Positions 28,520 through 39,189 of a DNA stretch of 64,000 nt are shown in pieces (the first letter of the stretch is position 1; each line of letters begins with the position of its first letter). This stretch comes from Qipengyuania sp. S6317L1 (GTDB lineage Bacteria; Pseudomonadota; Alphaproteobacteria; Sphingomonadales; Sphingomonadaceae): positions 1 through 64,000 of the forward strand of contig NZ_JALKAJ010000002.1 in the NCBI RefSeq assembly GCF_023015615.1, read 5' to 3'. The position numbers were made by a program, and so were the translations under genes. A model generated the notes under the pieces. It worked only from the letters and a program-made list of their open reading frames with translations. It did not search any database and had not been told where the DNA came from.

Positions 28520-29884
28520 TTAACGCATCCGGCCTTTCAACTTAGCCTTCTTGATAAGATCGCCATATTGGTGCGCAAGCAGATGTGACTGCACCTGGCT
28601 GATCGTATCCACGGTCACGTTCACCACAATCAGAAGACTGGTGCCGCCAAGGAAAAGCGGAATGCCTGTTTGCGCGATCATATATTCTGGCACCACGCAG
28701 ACCACGGTGAGGTAGATCGCGCCCACAACGGTGATGCGGGTGAGCACATACTCAAGATATTCCGCCGTGCGTTTGCCCGGACGAATGCCGGGAATGAACC
28801 CGCCATTTTTCTTGAGATTTTCCGCGTGCTCTTCCGGATCGAAGACGACCGCGGTGTAGAAGAAGCAGAAAAAGATGATGCCGAGCGCATAGAGCGTCAT
28901 GTAAATCGGCTCGCCGTGCTGGAGATATTGGTTCAGCGACTGGATCAAGCTTCCCGAGGTTGAGCTTGTGTCAATCGACTGGCCGGCAAACGAGCTGATC
29001 GTCAGAGGCAGCAGCAAAAGCGAGCTTGCAAAGATCGGCGGGATAACGCCGGCGGTGTTAAGCTTCAGCGGAAGGTGCGAGCGGTCGGCTTGCATCATGC
29101 CGCGCTGCGTTGCGCGCTTGGGATACTGGATCAAGAGGCGGCGCTGCGCGCGCTCGACAAAGCTGATCATCAGGATGAGAACGACGACCATCACGAGGAA
29201 GGTGATGATAATGCCAGGAGCGATCGAACCGGTGCGCCCGCCTTCGAACATGTTCATGGCAAAGACCGGGAATTGCGCCACGATGCCTGCCATGATGATC
29301 AGGCTGACGCCGTTACCAATGCCGCGCGCGGTGATTTGCTCACCCAGCCAAAGAAGGAACATGGTTCCGCCGACAAGGCTGATTACGGCGCCGATGCGGA
29401 ACATATAGCCCGGGTTCACAACTGCCTCGAGCCCTTGCGCGCTTGCAAGCGTCTCAAGGCCCGTGGCGAGAAAATACCCTTGGATCGCGCACAGGAAAAC
29501 CGTGCCGTAGCGTGTGTATTGGTTCAGCTTCTGACGCCCTGTAGCGCCCTCTTTCTTGAGAGCGGACAGGGTCGGGTGAAGCGCCGAGGCCATCTGAACA
29601 ACGATCGATGCCGTAATATATGGCATCACACCCAAGGCGATCAGGCTCATATTCGCCAGCGCGCCGCCGGTGAACATGTTGAACATGCCAAGGATGCCGC
29701 CTTGCTGCGATTCAGCCAGAACATCGAGCGCAAGCGGGTTGATCCCGGGCAGCGGCACAAAGCTCAAGAAGCGGAAAACGATCAGCGCACCAATGGTGAA
29801 CCAGATGCGTTGGCGCAGTTCGGTCGCCTGAGCGAAATTGCCCAAGTTCAGATTGCTCGCGATATTATCGGCGCGTGAAGCCAT
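28520..29884 (-). CDS. secY: Protein translocase subunit SecY
   Basis: 454 residues, ten membrane segments. It has the plug region after the first helix, GVMPYITASIVVQ, the GIGNG segment and the basic cytosolic loop with RRLLIQYPKR. SecY forms the channel of the Sec translocon with SecE and SecG. It follows rplO and precedes adk, as usual in the spc operon. Confidence 0.97.
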   Translation of the reverse strand: MASRADNIASNLNLGNFAQATELRQRIWFTIGALIVFRFLSFVPLPGINPLALDVLAESQQGGILGMFNMFTGGALANMSLIALGVMPYITASIVVQMASALHPTLSALKKEGATGRQKLNQYTRYGTVFLCAIQGYFLATGLETLASAQGLEAVVNPGYMFRIGAVISLVGGTMFLLWLGEQITARGIGNGVSLIIMAGIVAQFPVFAMNMFEGGRTGSIAPGIIITFLVMVVVLILMISFVERAQRRLLIQYPKRATQRGMMQADRSHLPLKLNTAGVIPPIFASSLLLLPLTISSFAGQSIDTSSTSGSLIQSLNQYLQHGEPIYMTLYALGIIFFCFFYTAVVFDPEEHAENLKKNGGFIPGIRPGKRTAEYLEYVLTRITVVGAIYLTVVCVVPEYMIAQTGIPLFLGGTSLLIVVNVTVDTISQVQSHLLAHQYGDLIKKAKLKGRMR

Positions 29885-30044
29885 TTTGGGTGTCGATCCT
29901 ATGGATGTCCCTCGGTGTCTTCCCGAGGTGAAGCCAGATATGTGTCGGCTTAAATAGGAAGCGCAAGGTCACTTGTCGAACCCTGCGTGCCACTTTTCAT
30001 CATCCCGGCGCGATCAAAGGCCGCACCGGGATGTTGAAAGATGA

Positions 30045-30530
30045 TTATTCGGCGTCTGCTTTTTCTTTAGCAGGAGCGGTCACTTCGACGCTGCCACCGG
30101 CTTTTTCAACCGCAGCAATCGCGCCCTTCGTGGCGCCAGTGACGACGAATTTCGCTTTCGCTTTGATTTCGCCTTTACCAAGAAGACGAACACCGTCTTT
30201 GCCGCCACGGGCGAGCCCGGTTTCGCGAAGAACTTCTTCGGTGATGTCCTTTTTGGCGTCGATCTTCTTTGCATCGACCCATTTTTGCACCATGCCGATG
30301 TTCACTTCAGCAAAGTCCTTGCCAAACGGGTTGTTGAACCCGCGCTTTGGCAGACGCATGTGAAGCGGCATTTGGCCACCGGCAAAGCCGTTGACCGCTA
30401 CACCGGAACGGGATTTTTGACCTTTTTGACCGCGTGCAGCAGTTTTGCCTTTGCCAGAGCCGATACCACGGCCCACACGCATACGACCCTTGCGGGCACC
30501 ATCATTGTCACGGATGTCGTTGAGTTTCAT
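30045..30530 (-). CDS. rplO: 50S ribosomal protein L15
   Basis: 161 residues starting [41 protein letters not shown], characteristic of L15. The C-terminus is slightly long and ends in an acidic KAEAE-type tail. In most genomes rpmD is immediately upstream, but here three other genes (30688-31895) intervene. Confidence 0.97.
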   Translation of the reverse strand: MKLNDIRDNDGARKGRMRVGRGIGSGKGKTAARGQKGQKSRSGVAVNGFAGGQMPLHMRLPKRGFNNPFGKDFAEVNIGMVQKWVDAKKIDAKKDITEEVLRETGLARGGKDGVRLLGKGEIKAKAKFVVTGATKGAIAAVEKAGGSVEVTAPAKEKADAE

Positions 30531-30687
30531 CGTTGCACTCGCTTTCGCTTTCTAGATACGGCCCCACCATGGGGCAACGCGCTATTTGGAAGGCGGGCCA
30601 CTAGCTCAGAGTGCGTAGGGGTGCAAGGGGAAATGGCGCTGCACAGCAGCATATCTCGCGGTCAGACAACCAACGAGACCGATTGAC

Positions 30688-30879
30688 CTAATTGTCAGCC
30701 GTGCGCGCGTTGTTTTGTTTTTCGCGAACGAGCGCTGCCTTGCGAGACCGATCGGCGAGATCACGCCACGTGCGTTCGGCACGCAGATTTCGCTCTCGTA
30801 CATTGTCGAGGGTCGCCTCTTGCGCCGCCTGCGCAGCTTCAGTTGCCCTCGCATCGTAGAACTCGAATGTCGCGGCCAT
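30688..30879 (-). CDS. Small helical protein of unknown function
   Basis: 63 residues, highly charged and predicted all helical: YDARATEAAQAAQEATLDNVRERNLRAERTW, then LADRSRKAALV. I associate this pattern (ATLDNVRxRxLRxxxTW) with a small conserved protein of sphingomonads. AAAGGG stands 7 bases before the ATG. It lies between the cold-shock gene and rplO on the same strand, so it may be cotranscribed with the ribosomal genes. Function unknown. Confidence 0.6.
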   Translation of the reverse strand: MAATFEFYDARATEAAQAAQEATLDNVRERNLRAERTWRDLADRSRKAALVREKQNNARTADN

Positions 30880-30970
30880 GCTGCGCCCTTTACTGTTGGT
30901 TGGAATAAGACCTGAAGGTGCAACTCCCGCCCTCTTTGTTGACAGAGGACGGGAGGAGCGAATTGGTCGA

Positions 30971-31183
30971 TTAGTCAGCAGCCGAAAGGTTTACAGCGCT
31001 TTCCTTGCCGTTGCGGCCGGTTTCAACTTCGTAGTTGAGGCGTTGCTCTTTATCGAGCGTTTGCATGCCTGCGGCTTGCACGGCGCTAATGTGGACGAAG
31101 CTGTCGTTCGAGCCATCGTCAGGCTGGATGAAGCCATAGCCTTTGTCGGTGTTGAAGAATTTAACTGTTCCGGTCATGCTCAT
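30971..31183 (-). CDS. Cold-shock domain protein
   Basis: 70 residues with both RNA-binding motifs, KGYGFIQPDDG (RNP1) and DSFVHIS (RNP2), so it binds single-stranded RNA or DNA as an RNA chaperone. The start at 31183 has GAAAGGA at good spacing; a second ATG lies 6 bases inside. A 259-base gap upstream could hold a long 5' leader, as is usual for cold-shock genes. It is embedded between rpmD and rplO, unusual for this family. Confidence 0.93.
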   Translation of the reverse strand: MSMTGTVKFFNTDKGYGFIQPDDGSNDSFVHISAVQAAGMQTLDKEQRLNYEVETGRNGKESAVNLSAAD

Positions 31184-31442
31184 AATGGTTCCTTTCAAGA
31201 ACGCATAAGGTTTGCCGCAAGGCGACATGCCCTGCGGTCGTGCATCAAATCGTGAATTGAAAGGAAGTCGTAGTCAGGTTTACGCCGGGGCCAATAATGG
31301 CAAGCGGCGGTCGTCTAAAAATCGAAGTCCGTCGCAAATTTCGACGTCAGCAAAAGCGTACTAGCAGGTCGCAGCCAATACGCCTAATGAATAATGGTTC
31401 TGGCGGGGCCCACGCCCACGATACGGCGATCCGCAGGGCCGC

Positions 31443-31895
31443 TTATTCGCGATACACCCCGGCCCCATAGGCGCACGGCGCCCGATCGCAGCGGATCATC
31501 TTTACCCGAAAGAGCGCTACCCCATTTCTCTCCGGCGCAAGCTCAACAATCGGAATGGCGTCTTCCTGAGTGTCGCGGGCCATTTCGAGGCCGTTCTCGT
31601 TTTGAACGATGAGGTCGATGTCTTTGCATGGCTCATCGCACAGGCCGATTGCGATGTAGCGTTCGCCGGCTTTAAGCGTGTATCGCAGTGTACCTTCCTC
31701 GCGCTCCTCGAGCGAGCCGCCGCTAAAGGCTTGTGAGCTTGCGTAGCCGCGCCCCCGCGCGATTGCTCTTGCCTCGCGGGCCAGGTCCTTCACGATCCCG
31801 GCGGAAGTCCCCGGCGCCGTAGTGGTCGCGCAGCCCGATAGGCCGACACCCGCCGCCACAAGGGCAAACGCCCCTAAGACACTAAAATGCTTCAA
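31443..31895 (-). CDS. Lipoprotein with a PPC-like (pre-peptidase C-terminal) domain
   Basis: The N-terminus (FSVLGAFALVAAGVGLSGC) is a lipoprotein signal with lipobox LSGC. The domain beyond it (GTLRYTLKAGERYIAIGLCD, then DIDLIVQNENG and ALFRVKMIRC) follows the pattern of the bacterial PPC beta-sandwich found in secreted proteins. I choose a TTG at 31895 with GGGGA about 10 bases upstream because it gives a clean signal; an ATG at 31973 would add 26 unlikely residues. It lies just downstream of rpmD. Confidence 0.7.
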   Translation of the reverse strand: MKHFSVLGAFALVAAGVGLSGCATTTAPGTSAGIVKDLAREARAIARGRGYASSQAFSGGSLEEREEGTLRYTLKAGERYIAIGLCDEPCKDIDLIVQNENGLEMARDTQEDAIPIVELAPERNGVALFRVKMIRCDRAPCAYGAGVYRE

Positions 31896-32022
31896 GTTTT
31901 TCAGTCCCCAAGCGTCGCAATGACGCGGGTTGAGACTACCACCCTCCCCCCCGAACGCAAGCGGGCCCGCCATGAGGCAATCGCATGACGGGCCCGTCTT
32001 GAATGTCAGTGCCGACTGGAAC

Positions 32023-32199
32023 TTAGTCGACTACGGTCACCAGATGCGGGATCTTAGCGATCGCGCCGCGCACTTCAGGGGTGTCCTGACGCTCGACGAC
32101 TTTGTGCATCTTGTTGAGGCCAAGACCGATCAGGATCTTGCGTTGGCTCTCTGGGCGACGGATCGGCGAACCGATCTGTTTAATTTTGATGGTAGCCAT
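32023..32199 (-). CDS. rpmD: 50S ribosomal protein L30
   Basis: 58 residues: [20 protein letters not shown], then [18 protein letters not shown] and [13 protein letters not shown], the full L30 sequence in its short bacterial form. It lies 6 bases after rpsE. L30 sits near the GTPase-associated region on the solvent side of the large subunit. Confidence 0.96.
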   Translation of the reverse strand: MATIKIKQIGSPIRRPESQRKILIGLGLNKMHKVVERQDTPEVRGAIAKIPHLVTVVD

Positions 32200-32205
32200 T
32201 GTCGG

Positions 32206-33021
32206 TTACTCCGCAATTGCAGCGGCATCGACTGCCGCTTCAGCTTCGCTGGCACCGCCACGACCCAGAAGGTCGGCAACTTTCTTACCGCGACGCTGAG
32301 CCACTGACTTCGGCGAAGTCTGGTCGCTGAGCGCTGCAAAAGTTGCGCGGATCATGTTGTAAGGGTTCGAAGTGCCCACAGACTTGGTGACAACGTCAGC
32401 AACGCCCAGGCTCTCAAACACAGCACGCATCGGACCACCAGCGATGATACCGGTACCCGGAGGCGCTGTACGAACGGTGACCTTGCCAGCGCCGAAACGA
32501 CCATTGCCGTCATGGTGCAGCGTGCGGCCTTCTTTCAAAGGAACGCGGATCATCTTCTTGCGAGCAGCGGCAGTTGCCTTCGTGATCGCCTCTGGAACCT
32601 CGCGCGCTTTGCCATGACCAAAGCCAACGCGGCCCTGACCATCGCCAACCACGACGAGAGCTGCAAAGCCAAAGCGCTTACCACCTTTAACCGTCTTCGA
32701 GACACGGTTGATGTGGACGAGCTTCTCGATGATGCCATCATCTTCTTCTTCGCGCTTGTTGTCACGGCCACGGCCACGGCCGCGACCACGGCCACCGCCG
32801 TCACGGTTGTTACCACCGCGACCACGACCACCCCGATCATTCCCACGACCACGCTGCTCTTCAGCAGGCGCTTCGGTCTTGGGCTCTTCGGTTGGCTGAG
32901 CGGAAGGCTCTTGCGCCGCCGACTGGTCTTCAGCCGCCTGTGAAGGCGTTTCAGCTACAGCTGGCGTTTCGGTTGCAGCTGTTTCGGTCGCTGCTTCTTC
33001 TGGTTTCTTATCGTCAGCCAT
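32206..33021 (-). CDS. rpsE: 30S ribosomal protein S5 with a long acidic and RG-rich N-terminal extension
   Basis: The S5 core begins near residue 96 ([23 protein letters not shown]) and is complete through [13 protein letters not shown]. Before it are about 95 extra residues: 1-56 rich in Glu, Ala, Pro and Thr, and 57-90 a run of RG/RGG repeats. At 271 residues it is about 100 longer than the E. coli protein. The extension could bind RNA or be disordered; similar RG repeats are known at the N-terminus of eukaryotic uS5. The start lies 2 bases after rplR, with the reading frame continuous. Confidence 0.95.
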   Translation of the reverse strand: MADDKKPEEAATETAATETPAVAETPSQAAEDQSAAQEPSAQPTEEPKTEAPAEEQRGRGNDRGGRGRGGNNRDGGGRGRGRGRGRDNKREEEDDGIIEKLVHINRVSKTVKGGKRFGFAALVVVGDGQGRVGFGHGKAREVPEAITKATAAARKKMIRVPLKEGRTLHHDGNGRFGAGKVTVRTAPPGTGIIAGGPMRAVFESLGVADVVTKSVGTSNPYNMIRATFAALSDQTSPKSVAQRRGKKVADLLGRGGASEAEAAVDAAAIAE

Positions 33022-33023
33022 CT

Positions 33024-33368
33024 TTAGAACTCCAGCCCGCCTTCACGAGCGGCATCGGCCAGCGCCTTAACGCGGCCATGGAACAGGAACCCGCCGCGAT
33101 CAAACACGACAGTGGTCACGCCAGCTTTCTTAGCGGCCGCTGCGATGTCCTTACCCACTTGGGTAGCGGCATCGACATTGGCGCCAGAAGCCTTCGCACC
33201 GAGCGTCGAGGCAGCTGCAACGGTCTTACCCGCGGCATCGTCGATGACTTGTGCGTAGATGTGGCGGCCCGTGCGATGAACGCTGAGGCGTGGTTTGCCC
33301 CCGGCGCGCGCTTTCAAAGCGGTGCGCACACGGCGACGGCGACGTTCAAAGAGAGATAGTTTTGCCAT
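33024..33368 (-). CDS. rplR: 50S ribosomal protein L18
   Basis: 114 residues from [24 protein letters not shown], with the YAQVIDD and TLGAKASGA segments of L18, which binds 5S rRNA. The frame is open upstream to 33512 inside rplF, but the ATG at 33368 is the natural start, one base after rplF. Confidence 0.96.
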   Translation of the reverse strand: MAKLSLFERRRRRVRTALKARAGGKPRLSVHRTGRHIYAQVIDDAAGKTVAAASTLGAKASGANVDAATQVGKDIAAAAKKAGVTTVVFDRGGFLFHGRVKALADAAREGGLEF

Positions 33369-33369
33369 C

Positions 33370-33903
33370 TTACTTCTTCTTCCCTTCCTTGCGGAAGATA
33401 TACTCGCCGCGATACTTGATACCTTTACCCTTGTAAGGTTCAGGCTTGCGCCACTTGCGGATTTCGGCGGCAAACTGGCCAACGGCCTGCTTGTCGATGC
33501 CGGAAACCTCAACAGTGGTCTGATCGGGCGTGTTAACGGTGAGGCCCTCAGGCACTACGAGATCGACGTCGTGGCTGAAACCAAGCTCAAGCTTCAGGGT
33601 CTTGCCCTGAGCCTTTGCACGGTAACCAACACCGGAGATTTCCAAGGTCTTGGAGAAACCTTCGGTGACGCCTTCTACCAGGTTCGAGACCAGCGTGCGC
33701 TGCATGCCCCAGAAAGAGCGTGCCTGCTTGCTGTCGTTCGCCGGGTTTACAGCGATCTCGTCGCCTTCAACCTTGTAGCTGATAAGGTCGGACAGACCCA
33801 TCGAAAGAGTGCCCTTGGGACCCTTTACGGTGAGAGTGCCGTTATCGATCGTGGCAGTTACCCCTGAAGGGATAGCCACTGCCCTTTTACCAATGCGGCT
33901 CAT
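33370..33903 (-). CDS. rplF: 50S ribosomal protein L6
   Basis: 177 residues with [14 protein letters not shown] at the start and the [15 protein letters not shown] motif near the C-terminus, where L6 contacts the sarcin-ricin loop. The start overlaps the rpsH stop by one base. Confidence 0.97.
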   Translation of the reverse strand: MSRIGKRAVAIPSGVTATIDNGTLTVKGPKGTLSMGLSDLISYKVEGDEIAVNPANDSKQARSFWGMQRTLVSNLVEGVTEGFSKTLEISGVGYRAKAQGKTLKLELGFSHDVDLVVPEGLTVNTPDQTTVEVSGIDKQAVGQFAAEIRKWRKPEPYKGKGIKYRGEYIFRKEGKKK

Positions 33904-34298
33904 CAGAAGACCTCCGCAAGCACTTCGCCGCCGACCTTGTTTTCGCGTGCTTCGTTGTCCGAAAGGACGCCGCGCGGGGTCGAGACGATGGTGATGCCAA
34001 GGCCGTTGCGCACAGTCGGAAGTTCCTGAGAACCCGAATAGACGCGGCGACCTGGCTTGGATACGCGAGCGACATGCTTGATCGCAGGCTCGCCTTCGAA
34101 ATACTTCAGCTCGATGCGAAGCTGCGGGTGCTTGCCCGAAGCATCGTCGGAATAGCCACGGATGTAGCCTTCGCGAGTGAGAACTTCGAGAACGTTTGCA
34201 CGCAGCTTGGAAGCTGGAGAGACAACGCTGTCCATCTTCGCACGCTGGCCGTTGCGGATGCGGGTGAGCATATCACCCAGTGGATCGGTCATAGCCAT
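33903..34298 (-). CDS. rpsH: 30S ribosomal protein S8
   Basis: 131 residues, [16 protein letters not shown] at the start and the [16 protein letters not shown] signature near the C-terminus. It has a good GAGGAG site before the first ATG. In E. coli S8 represses the spc operon by binding the rplE leader; I cannot judge that here. Confidence 0.97.
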   Translation of the reverse strand: MAMTDPLGDMLTRIRNGQRAKMDSVVSPASKLRANVLEVLTREGYIRGYSDDASGKHPQLRIELKYFEGEPAIKHVARVSKPGRRVYSGSQELPTVRNGLGITIVSTPRGVLSDNEARENKVGGEVLAEVF

Positions 34299-34309
34299 CT
34301 GTTAGCTCC

Positions 34310-34615
34310 TCACCAGCTCGACTTGGTCAGACCAGGGATCATGCCCCGGTTGCCGAGATTGCGCAGCTCGATACGGTTGATGCCGAACTTGCGATAATAG
34401 CCGCGTGGGCGGCCGGTGGTGGCGCAGCGATTGCGCACGCGGGTTGGGTTCGCATTGCGAGGAAGCTCAGCCATCTTGAGGCGGGCCATCAGGCGCTCGC
34501 TCTCGTCAAGGCTCTCGTCATTCGCGATTGCCTTCAGCTTTTCATACTTCGCTGCGTACTTCTTCACGAGAGCCTTACGCTTCTCGTTCTTATTGATCGA
34601 ACTCAGTTTCGCCAT
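34310..34615 (-). CDS. rpsN: 30S ribosomal protein S14
   Basis: 101 residues, the long zinc-independent type: [20 protein letters not shown] at the start and [18 protein letters not shown] in the middle, ending GLTKSSW. No CxxC zinc pairs are present. It precedes rpsH by 11 bases. Confidence 0.97.
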   Translation of the reverse strand: MAKLSSINKNEKRKALVKKYAAKYEKLKAIANDESLDESERLMARLKMAELPRNANPTRVRNRCATTGRPRGYYRKFGINRIELRNLGNRGMIPGLTKSSW

Positions 34616-34667
34616 TGGACTTAAGCTCTCTTCCTATTGAATTGCTGTCATGGAAGAGGCGGGCCTG

Positions 34668-35246
34668 TTAGGCCGCCTCTTTCTGATCGCCTGCCTCACC
34701 CTCGAAGGGGAAGCCGAACAAACGCAGGAGCTCGCGAGCTTCTTCGTCGGTCTTGGCGGTGGTGGTCACGATAATGTCCATACCCCGGACCTTGTCGATC
34801 TTGTCGTAGCTGATCTCTGGGAAGATGATCTGCTCTTTGATGCCCATGGCGTAGTTGCCACGGCCGTCGAACGAGTTGGGGTTGAGACCACGAAAATCTC
34901 GAATACGAGGCATCGCGATGGTCACGAGACGGTCGAGAAATTCGTACATGCGTGCACGGCGAAGGTTTACCTTACAACCGATTGGCATGCCATCGCGCAG
35001 CTTGAACTGAGCGATCGATTTCTTCGCCTTGGTGATGACCGGCTTTTGACCGGCAATCAGAGCCATCTCTTCAGCAGCCGTCTGGATCTTTTTCTTATCC
35101 TGGCTTGCTTCGCCCACGCCCATGTTGAGCGTGATTTTCTCGATTTGCGGGACCTGAAGACGGTTGGTGTAACCAAACTTCTCGGTCATCGCCTTGACGA
35201 TCTCGTCCTCATACTTGGACTTCAAACGCGGAGTGTAATCAGCCAT
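34668..35246 (-). CDS. rplE: 50S ribosomal protein L5
   Basis: 192 residues from [20 protein letters not shown], with the [16 protein letters not shown] motif and the [13 protein letters not shown]-terminus. L5 binds 5S rRNA. The ATG at 35246 overlaps the rplX stop by 8 bases. Confidence 0.97.
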   Translation of the reverse strand: MADYTPRLKSKYEDEIVKAMTEKFGYTNRLQVPQIEKITLNMGVGEASQDKKKIQTAAEEMALIAGQKPVITKAKKSIAQFKLRDGMPIGCKVNLRRARMYEFLDRLVTIAMPRIRDFRGLNPNSFDGRGNYAMGIKEQIIFPEISYDKIDKVRGMDIIVTTTAKTDEEARELLRLFGFPFEGEAGDQKEAA

Positions 35247-35559
35247 CGATAGCCTCCCCACTCTTTACAGCAACACGCACCTTCTTGCCGTCCTTCTCTT
35301 CGAAGCGGACGCGGGTGGGCTTGCCATCCTTCGGATCAGCCACAGCAACCTTCGAAATGTCCATCGGAGCGGGGAAACGCTCGATGCCACCTTGCGGGTT
35401 GATCTGGCTCGGCTTGCGGTGACGGGTCGCAACGTTCACGCCTTCAACGATGACCTTGCCATCCTTCGGCATGACTTGCTGGACAGTGCCCTTGCGGCCC
35501 TTGTCCTTGCCCGACAGTACGACGACTTCGTCGCCCTTCTTGATCTTAGCAGCACCCAT
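35239..35559 (-). CDS. rplX: 50S ribosomal protein L24
   Basis: 106 residues with the KOW-type N-terminus [22 protein letters not shown] and the [13 protein letters not shown] segment. I use the ATG at 35559 and not the upstream TTG-type extension. It lies one base after rplN. Confidence 0.97.
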   Translation of the reverse strand: MGAAKIKKGDEVVVLSGKDKGRKGTVQQVMPKDGKVIVEGVNVATRHRKPSQINPQGGIERFPAPMDISKVAVADPKDGKPTRVRFEEKDGKKVRVAVKSGEAIDG

Positions 35560-35560
35560 C

Positions 35561-35929
35561 TTAGAGCACCTCCGGAGCAAGCGAGATAATTTTCATAAAG
35601 CCCGCGCCGCGAAGCTCGCGAACAACTGGGCCAAAGATACGAGTGCCGATAGGTTCGTTCGACTTGTTCACAAGCACAGCAGAGTTGCTGTCAAAGCGAA
35701 TTACGCTTCCGTCCTTGCGACGAACGTCCTTCTTCGTGCGCACGATGACGGCGCGGTGTACGTCGCCTTTTTTCACCTTTGCGCGTGGCTGAGCCTCTTT
35801 CACAGAGACCACGATCACGTCGCCAACGGAGGCAAAACGGCGCTTAGACCCGCCCAGCACTTTAATGCACTGGACGCGCTTGGCGCCGCTGTTGTCCGCG
35901 ACGTCGAGATTGGATTGCATCTGGATCAT
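35561..35929 (-). CDS. rplN: 50S ribosomal protein L14
   Basis: 122 residues starting [27 protein letters not shown], fully typical. Between rpsQ and rplN are 100 bases with a short GCCTTTC/GAAAGGC hairpin near the rpsQ stop, wider than the rest of the block. Confidence 0.97.
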   Translation of the reverse strand: MIQMQSNLDVADNSGAKRVQCIKVLGGSKRRFASVGDVIVVSVKEAQPRAKVKKGDVHRAVIVRTKKDVRRKDGSVIRFDSNSAVLVNKSNEPIGTRIFGPVVRELRGAGFMKIISLAPEVL

Positions 35930-36029
35930 GGATCCGGTTCCTTCTCTTGGCTTACTGGGACACCCGACAGTGACCGGGGCTCAGCAGTTCCATCGTCAAA
36001 ATGCCTTTCCCGAAAGAAAGGCGCGTCAA

Positions 36030-36320
36030 TTAGTTACCAGCTGCCTCGACATCGAGATCAGCTTCGACCGCCTGAACACCGCCAGCCACAACACGGTCTT
36101 TCACAATCCATGTCTTGGTTTTGGAGATCGGCTTTGTCTCTTCGATGCGAACAACATCACCAATGGTGTACTCATTGGTTTCGTCATGCGCGTGATACTT
36201 CTTCGAGCGGCGGATGATTTTCCCATAAAGAGGGTGTTTCACCTTACGCTCGACCAGAACGGTCACGGTTTTATCGGTTTTGTCAGAGCTGACAGTACCG
36301 GTAAGAATACGCTTTGGCAT
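36030..36320 (-). CDS. rpsQ: 30S ribosomal protein S17
   Basis: 96 residues, with [27 protein letters not shown] and the [15 protein letters not shown] segment [13 protein letters not shown]. It is slightly longer at the C-terminus than the E. coli protein, with an acidic end. It begins 12 bases after rpmC. Confidence 0.97.
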   Translation of the reverse strand: MPKRILTGTVSSDKTDKTVTVLVERKVKHPLYGKIIRRSKKYHAHDETNEYTIGDVVRIEETKPISKTKTWIVKDRVVAGGVQAVEADLDVEAAGN

Positions 36321-36332
36321 TGTCTTGCTCCT

Positions 36333-36536
36333 TTACACCTTCGTGGCCGCGGCACGCTCGTTCTGGAGCGTTTTGATCTGAGCGATCGTGCGGCGCACTT
36401 CTTTGATGCGTGACGGCTTCTCAAGCTGGTTGGTCGCAGCCTGGAAACGCAGGTTATACTGCTCGCGCTTAAGCTCGGTCAGGTCAGCAGAAAGCTGATC
36501 GTCAGTCTTTGCGCGCAGATCTTCAGTAGAAGCCAT
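36333..36536 (-). CDS. rpmC: 50S ribosomal protein L29
   Basis: 67 residues, a two-helix protein with the LRFQAATNQLEKPSRIKEVRR motif. It sits at the nascent-chain exit site and is a docking point for trigger factor and SRP in general. The gap to rplP is only 2 bases. Confidence 0.96.
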   Translation of the reverse strand: MASTEDLRAKTDDQLSADLTELKREQYNLRFQAATNQLEKPSRIKEVRRTIAQIKTLQNERAAATKV

Positions 36537-36538
36537 GG

Positions 36539-36973
36539 TTATTCACCTCCCAAGTGTGAGGTGTCGCCAAAACGGGCAACAACCTTGGTTTTGATCGGCA
36601 GCTTCATTGCGGCACGCTCAAATGCGAGCGCAGCAACGGGGCCCGGGACGCCATCAAGTTCAAACATGATGCGGCCTGGCTTCACGCGGGCTGCCCAGTA
36701 TTCAACCGAGCCTTTACCCTTACCCTGACGGACTTCAGCAGGTTTCTTAGAAACCGGCACGTCTGGGAATACGCGGATCCAGAGCCGACCCTGACGCTTC
36801 ATCGCACGGGTGATCGCACGGCGAGCCGCCTCGATCTGACGCGCGGTGATACGCTCTGGTTCCAGGGCCTTGAGGCCGTAAGAACCGAAGTTCAGCGTGG
36901 TGCCGCCCTTGGCGTTGCCATGGATCTTACCCTTGAACGCCTTGCGGTATTTGGTTTTCTTTGGTTGCAGCAT
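36539..36973 (-). CDS. rplP: 50S ribosomal protein L16
   Basis: 144 residues, [23 protein letters not shown] at the N-terminus and [23 protein letters not shown] in the middle. L16 helps position tRNA in the A site. 21 bases after rpsC. Confidence 0.97.
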   Translation of the reverse strand: MLQPKKTKYRKAFKGKIHGNAKGGTTLNFGSYGLKALEPERITARQIEAARRAITRAMKRQGRLWIRVFPDVPVSKKPAEVRQGKGKGSVEYWAARVKPGRIMFELDGVPGPVAALAFERAAMKLPIKTKVVARFGDTSHLGGE

Positions 36974-36994
36974 TTTCTCTTACCTTATCTGCAA

Positions 36995-37690
36995 TCAGCG
37001 AGCAGGACGCACGCCGGAAGTCTGAGCTTCCATCATGAGACGATCCTGCGCGGTTGGATCATGACCAAGGATTTCACCCTTGAAGACCCAAACCTTGATG
37101 CCGATGATGCCGTAAGCGGTGAGCGCTTCGGTTTCAGCGTAATCGATGTTCGCGCGCAGCGTGTGAAGTGGAACCCGGCCTTCGCGATATTGCTCGACAC
37201 GGGCGATCTCGGCACCGCCAAGACGGCCGCCACATACGATCTTGATGCCTTCAGCACCCAGACGCATAGCAGATTGCATAGCGCGTTTCATCGCACGGCG
37301 GAATGCCACACGGCGAATAAGCTGGTCGGCGATGCCTTGAGCTACGAGCTTGGCGTCGATTTCCGGCTTGCGGATCTCGACAATGTTCAGCTTTACTTCG
37401 CTCTTGGTCATGCTCGACAGCTTGGTGCGCAGCTTTTCGATGTCTGCACCCTTCTTGCCGATGATGACACCTGGACGAGCCGCATAGATCGATACACGGC
37501 AAAGTTTCGCCGGACGCTCGATAACAACCTTGGAGATCGCAGCCTGTGGCAGGTTCTCAAGGATGTATTTGCGGATCTGGATGTCCTCTTTGAGAAGACC
37601 CGCATAGTCACGCCCTTCAGCGTACCAGCGGCTATCCCAAGTGCGGTTGATCTGAAGACGCAGACCGATCGGATTACTCTTCTGACCCAT
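36995..37690 (-). CDS. rpsC: 30S ribosomal protein S3
   Basis: 231 residues with the N-terminal [22 protein letters not shown], the KH RNA-binding domain ([17 protein letters not shown]) and the C-terminal [16 protein letters not shown] stretch. Three bases after rplV. Confidence 0.97.
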   Translation of the reverse strand: MGQKSNPIGLRLQINRTWDSRWYAEGRDYAGLLKEDIQIRKYILENLPQAAISKVVIERPAKLCRVSIYAARPGVIIGKKGADIEKLRTKLSSMTKSEVKLNIVEIRKPEIDAKLVAQGIADQLIRRVAFRRAMKRAMQSAMRLGAEGIKIVCGGRLGGAEIARVEQYREGRVPLHTLRANIDYAETEALTAYGIIGIKVWVFKGEILGHDPTAQDRLMMEAQTSGVRPAR

Positions 37691-37693
37691 GGT

Positions 37694-38071
37694 TTATGCC
37701 TCTTCTGCTTCACGAACAACAATGCGCAGCTTGCTGAATGGCTTCAGGATGCGCGTCGACTTGCCACGACCGCGCGTATGGAAGCGCTTCATCGTGATCG
37801 ACTTGCCAACCGATGCTTCAGCAACGACGAGCGCGTCGACGTCGAGATCGTGGTTGTTTTCCGCGTTGGCAATCGCAGATGCGAGAACCTTGCTGGCGTC
37901 TTTTGCCATCGCCTTCTTGGAGAACGCGAGGATGTTGAGAGCTTCTTCAGCTTTCTTACCGCGGATCAGCTCGGCAACGAGGTTCAGCTTCTGAGCGGAG
38001 CCGCGAATTTGCGCACCCACTGCCAGAGCCTCGTTGTCAGCAACGCGGCGGGGAGACTTTGCCTTACCCAT
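37694..38071 (-). CDS. rplV: 50S ribosomal protein L22
   Basis: 125 residues. [17 protein letters not shown] and the [20 protein letters not shown] hairpin loop that lines the exit tunnel are present. It overlaps the rpsS stop by one base. Confidence 0.97.
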   Translation of the reverse strand: MGKAKSPRRVADNEALAVGAQIRGSAQKLNLVAELIRGKKAEEALNILAFSKKAMAKDASKVLASAIANAENNHDLDVDALVVAEASVGKSITMKRFHTRGRGKSTRILKPFSKLRIVVREAEEA

Positions 38072-38346
38072 TATCGCTTGCCCTTCTTGTCAGCCGCGTG
38101 GCCGGGGAAGTTGCGCGTAGGAGCGAACTCACCAAGCTTGTGGCCAACCATTTCTTCCGAAACAGCTACGGGGATGAATTTCTGACCGTTGTAAACGTTG
38201 AACGTCAGGCCAACGAATTGCGGCAGAATAGTCGAGCGGCGTGACCAGGTTTTGATCGGCTTTGCATTGCCGGCATCCTGTGCCTCTTCGGCCTTCTTGA
38301 GAAGGCTGAGCTCGACAAACGGACCTTTCCAGACGGAACGTGCCAT
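38071..38346 (-). CDS. rpsS: 30S ribosomal protein S19
   Basis: 91 residues, [18 protein letters not shown] at the start and [23 protein letters not shown] in the middle, fully typical. Six bases after rplB. Confidence 0.97.
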   Translation of the reverse strand: MARSVWKGPFVELSLLKKAEEAQDAGNAKPIKTWSRRSTILPQFVGLTFNVYNGQKFIPVAVSEEMVGHKLGEFAPTRNFPGHAADKKGKR

Positions 38347-38352
38347 CGTCTC

Positions 38353-39189
38353 TTACCTCTTCTTCTTAGCGTGACGCGAACGGATGATCATCTTGTCCGT
38401 CTGCTTGTTCTTACGAGTGCGAGCACCCTTGGTCGGCTTGCCCCATGGCGTCACTGGGTGACGACCACCAGAGGTGCGGCCTTCACCACCACCGTGGGGG
38501 TGATCAACCGGGTTCTTTGCAACACCACGAGTGAGAGGGCGACGGCCCTTCCAACGGGTACGACCGGCTTTGCCGAAGTTCTGGTTCTGGTTGTCAGGGT
38601 TAGAAACCGCACCAACCGTGCCCATGCAATCGCTGCGCAGGTAACGTTGTTCGCCCGAGTTCAAGCGAACGATCACCATGCCGCGGTCACGGCCAACAAT
38701 CTGCACATAAGCGCCAGCAGAACGGGCGATCTGACCGCCCTTGCCCGGCTTCATCTCGACATTGTGGCAGATCGTGCCGACCGGCATCTGACCCAGAAGC
38801 ATGGCGTTGCCAGGCTTTGTGTCGACCTTCTCGCCAGCGATCACACTGTCACCGACAGCAAGACGCTGAGGCGCGATAATGTAGGCAAGCGTGCCGTCTT
38901 CGTACTTCAGAAGCGCGATGAAAGCGGTGCGGTTAGGATCGTATTCAATACGCTCCACGGTTGCGGCCATATCCCACTTGCGACGCTTGAAGTCGATGAT
39001 GCGATACTTCTGCTTGTGACCACCAGCGATACCGCGCGAAGTCACATGGCCCTTGTTGTTGCGGCCACCGGTCTTGCGCTTACCTTCGCTGAGCGACTTG
39101 ACCGGGCCACCTTTGTGGAGGCCAGTTTTGTCGACCAGAATAAGGCCACGGCGTGCCGGGCTTGTCGGGTTGTAATTCTTAAGTGCCAT
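38353..39189 (-). CDS. rplB: 50S ribosomal protein L2
   Basis: 278 residues, [15 protein letters not shown] at the start and the highly conserved [20 protein letters not shown] segment carrying the His near the peptidyl-transferase centre. It overlaps the rplW stop by one base. Confidence 0.98.
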   Translation of the reverse strand: MALKNYNPTSPARRGLILVDKTGLHKGGPVKSLSEGKRKTGGRNNKGHVTSRGIAGGHKQKYRIIDFKRRKWDMAATVERIEYDPNRTAFIALLKYEDGTLAYIIAPQRLAVGDSVIAGEKVDTKPGNAMLLGQMPVGTICHNVEMKPGKGGQIARSAGAYVQIVGRDRGMVIVRLNSGEQRYLRSDCMGTVGAVSNPDNQNQNFGKAGRTRWKGRRPLTRGVAKNPVDHPHGGGEGRTSGGRHPVTPWGKPTKGARTRKNKQTDKMIIRSRHAKKKR

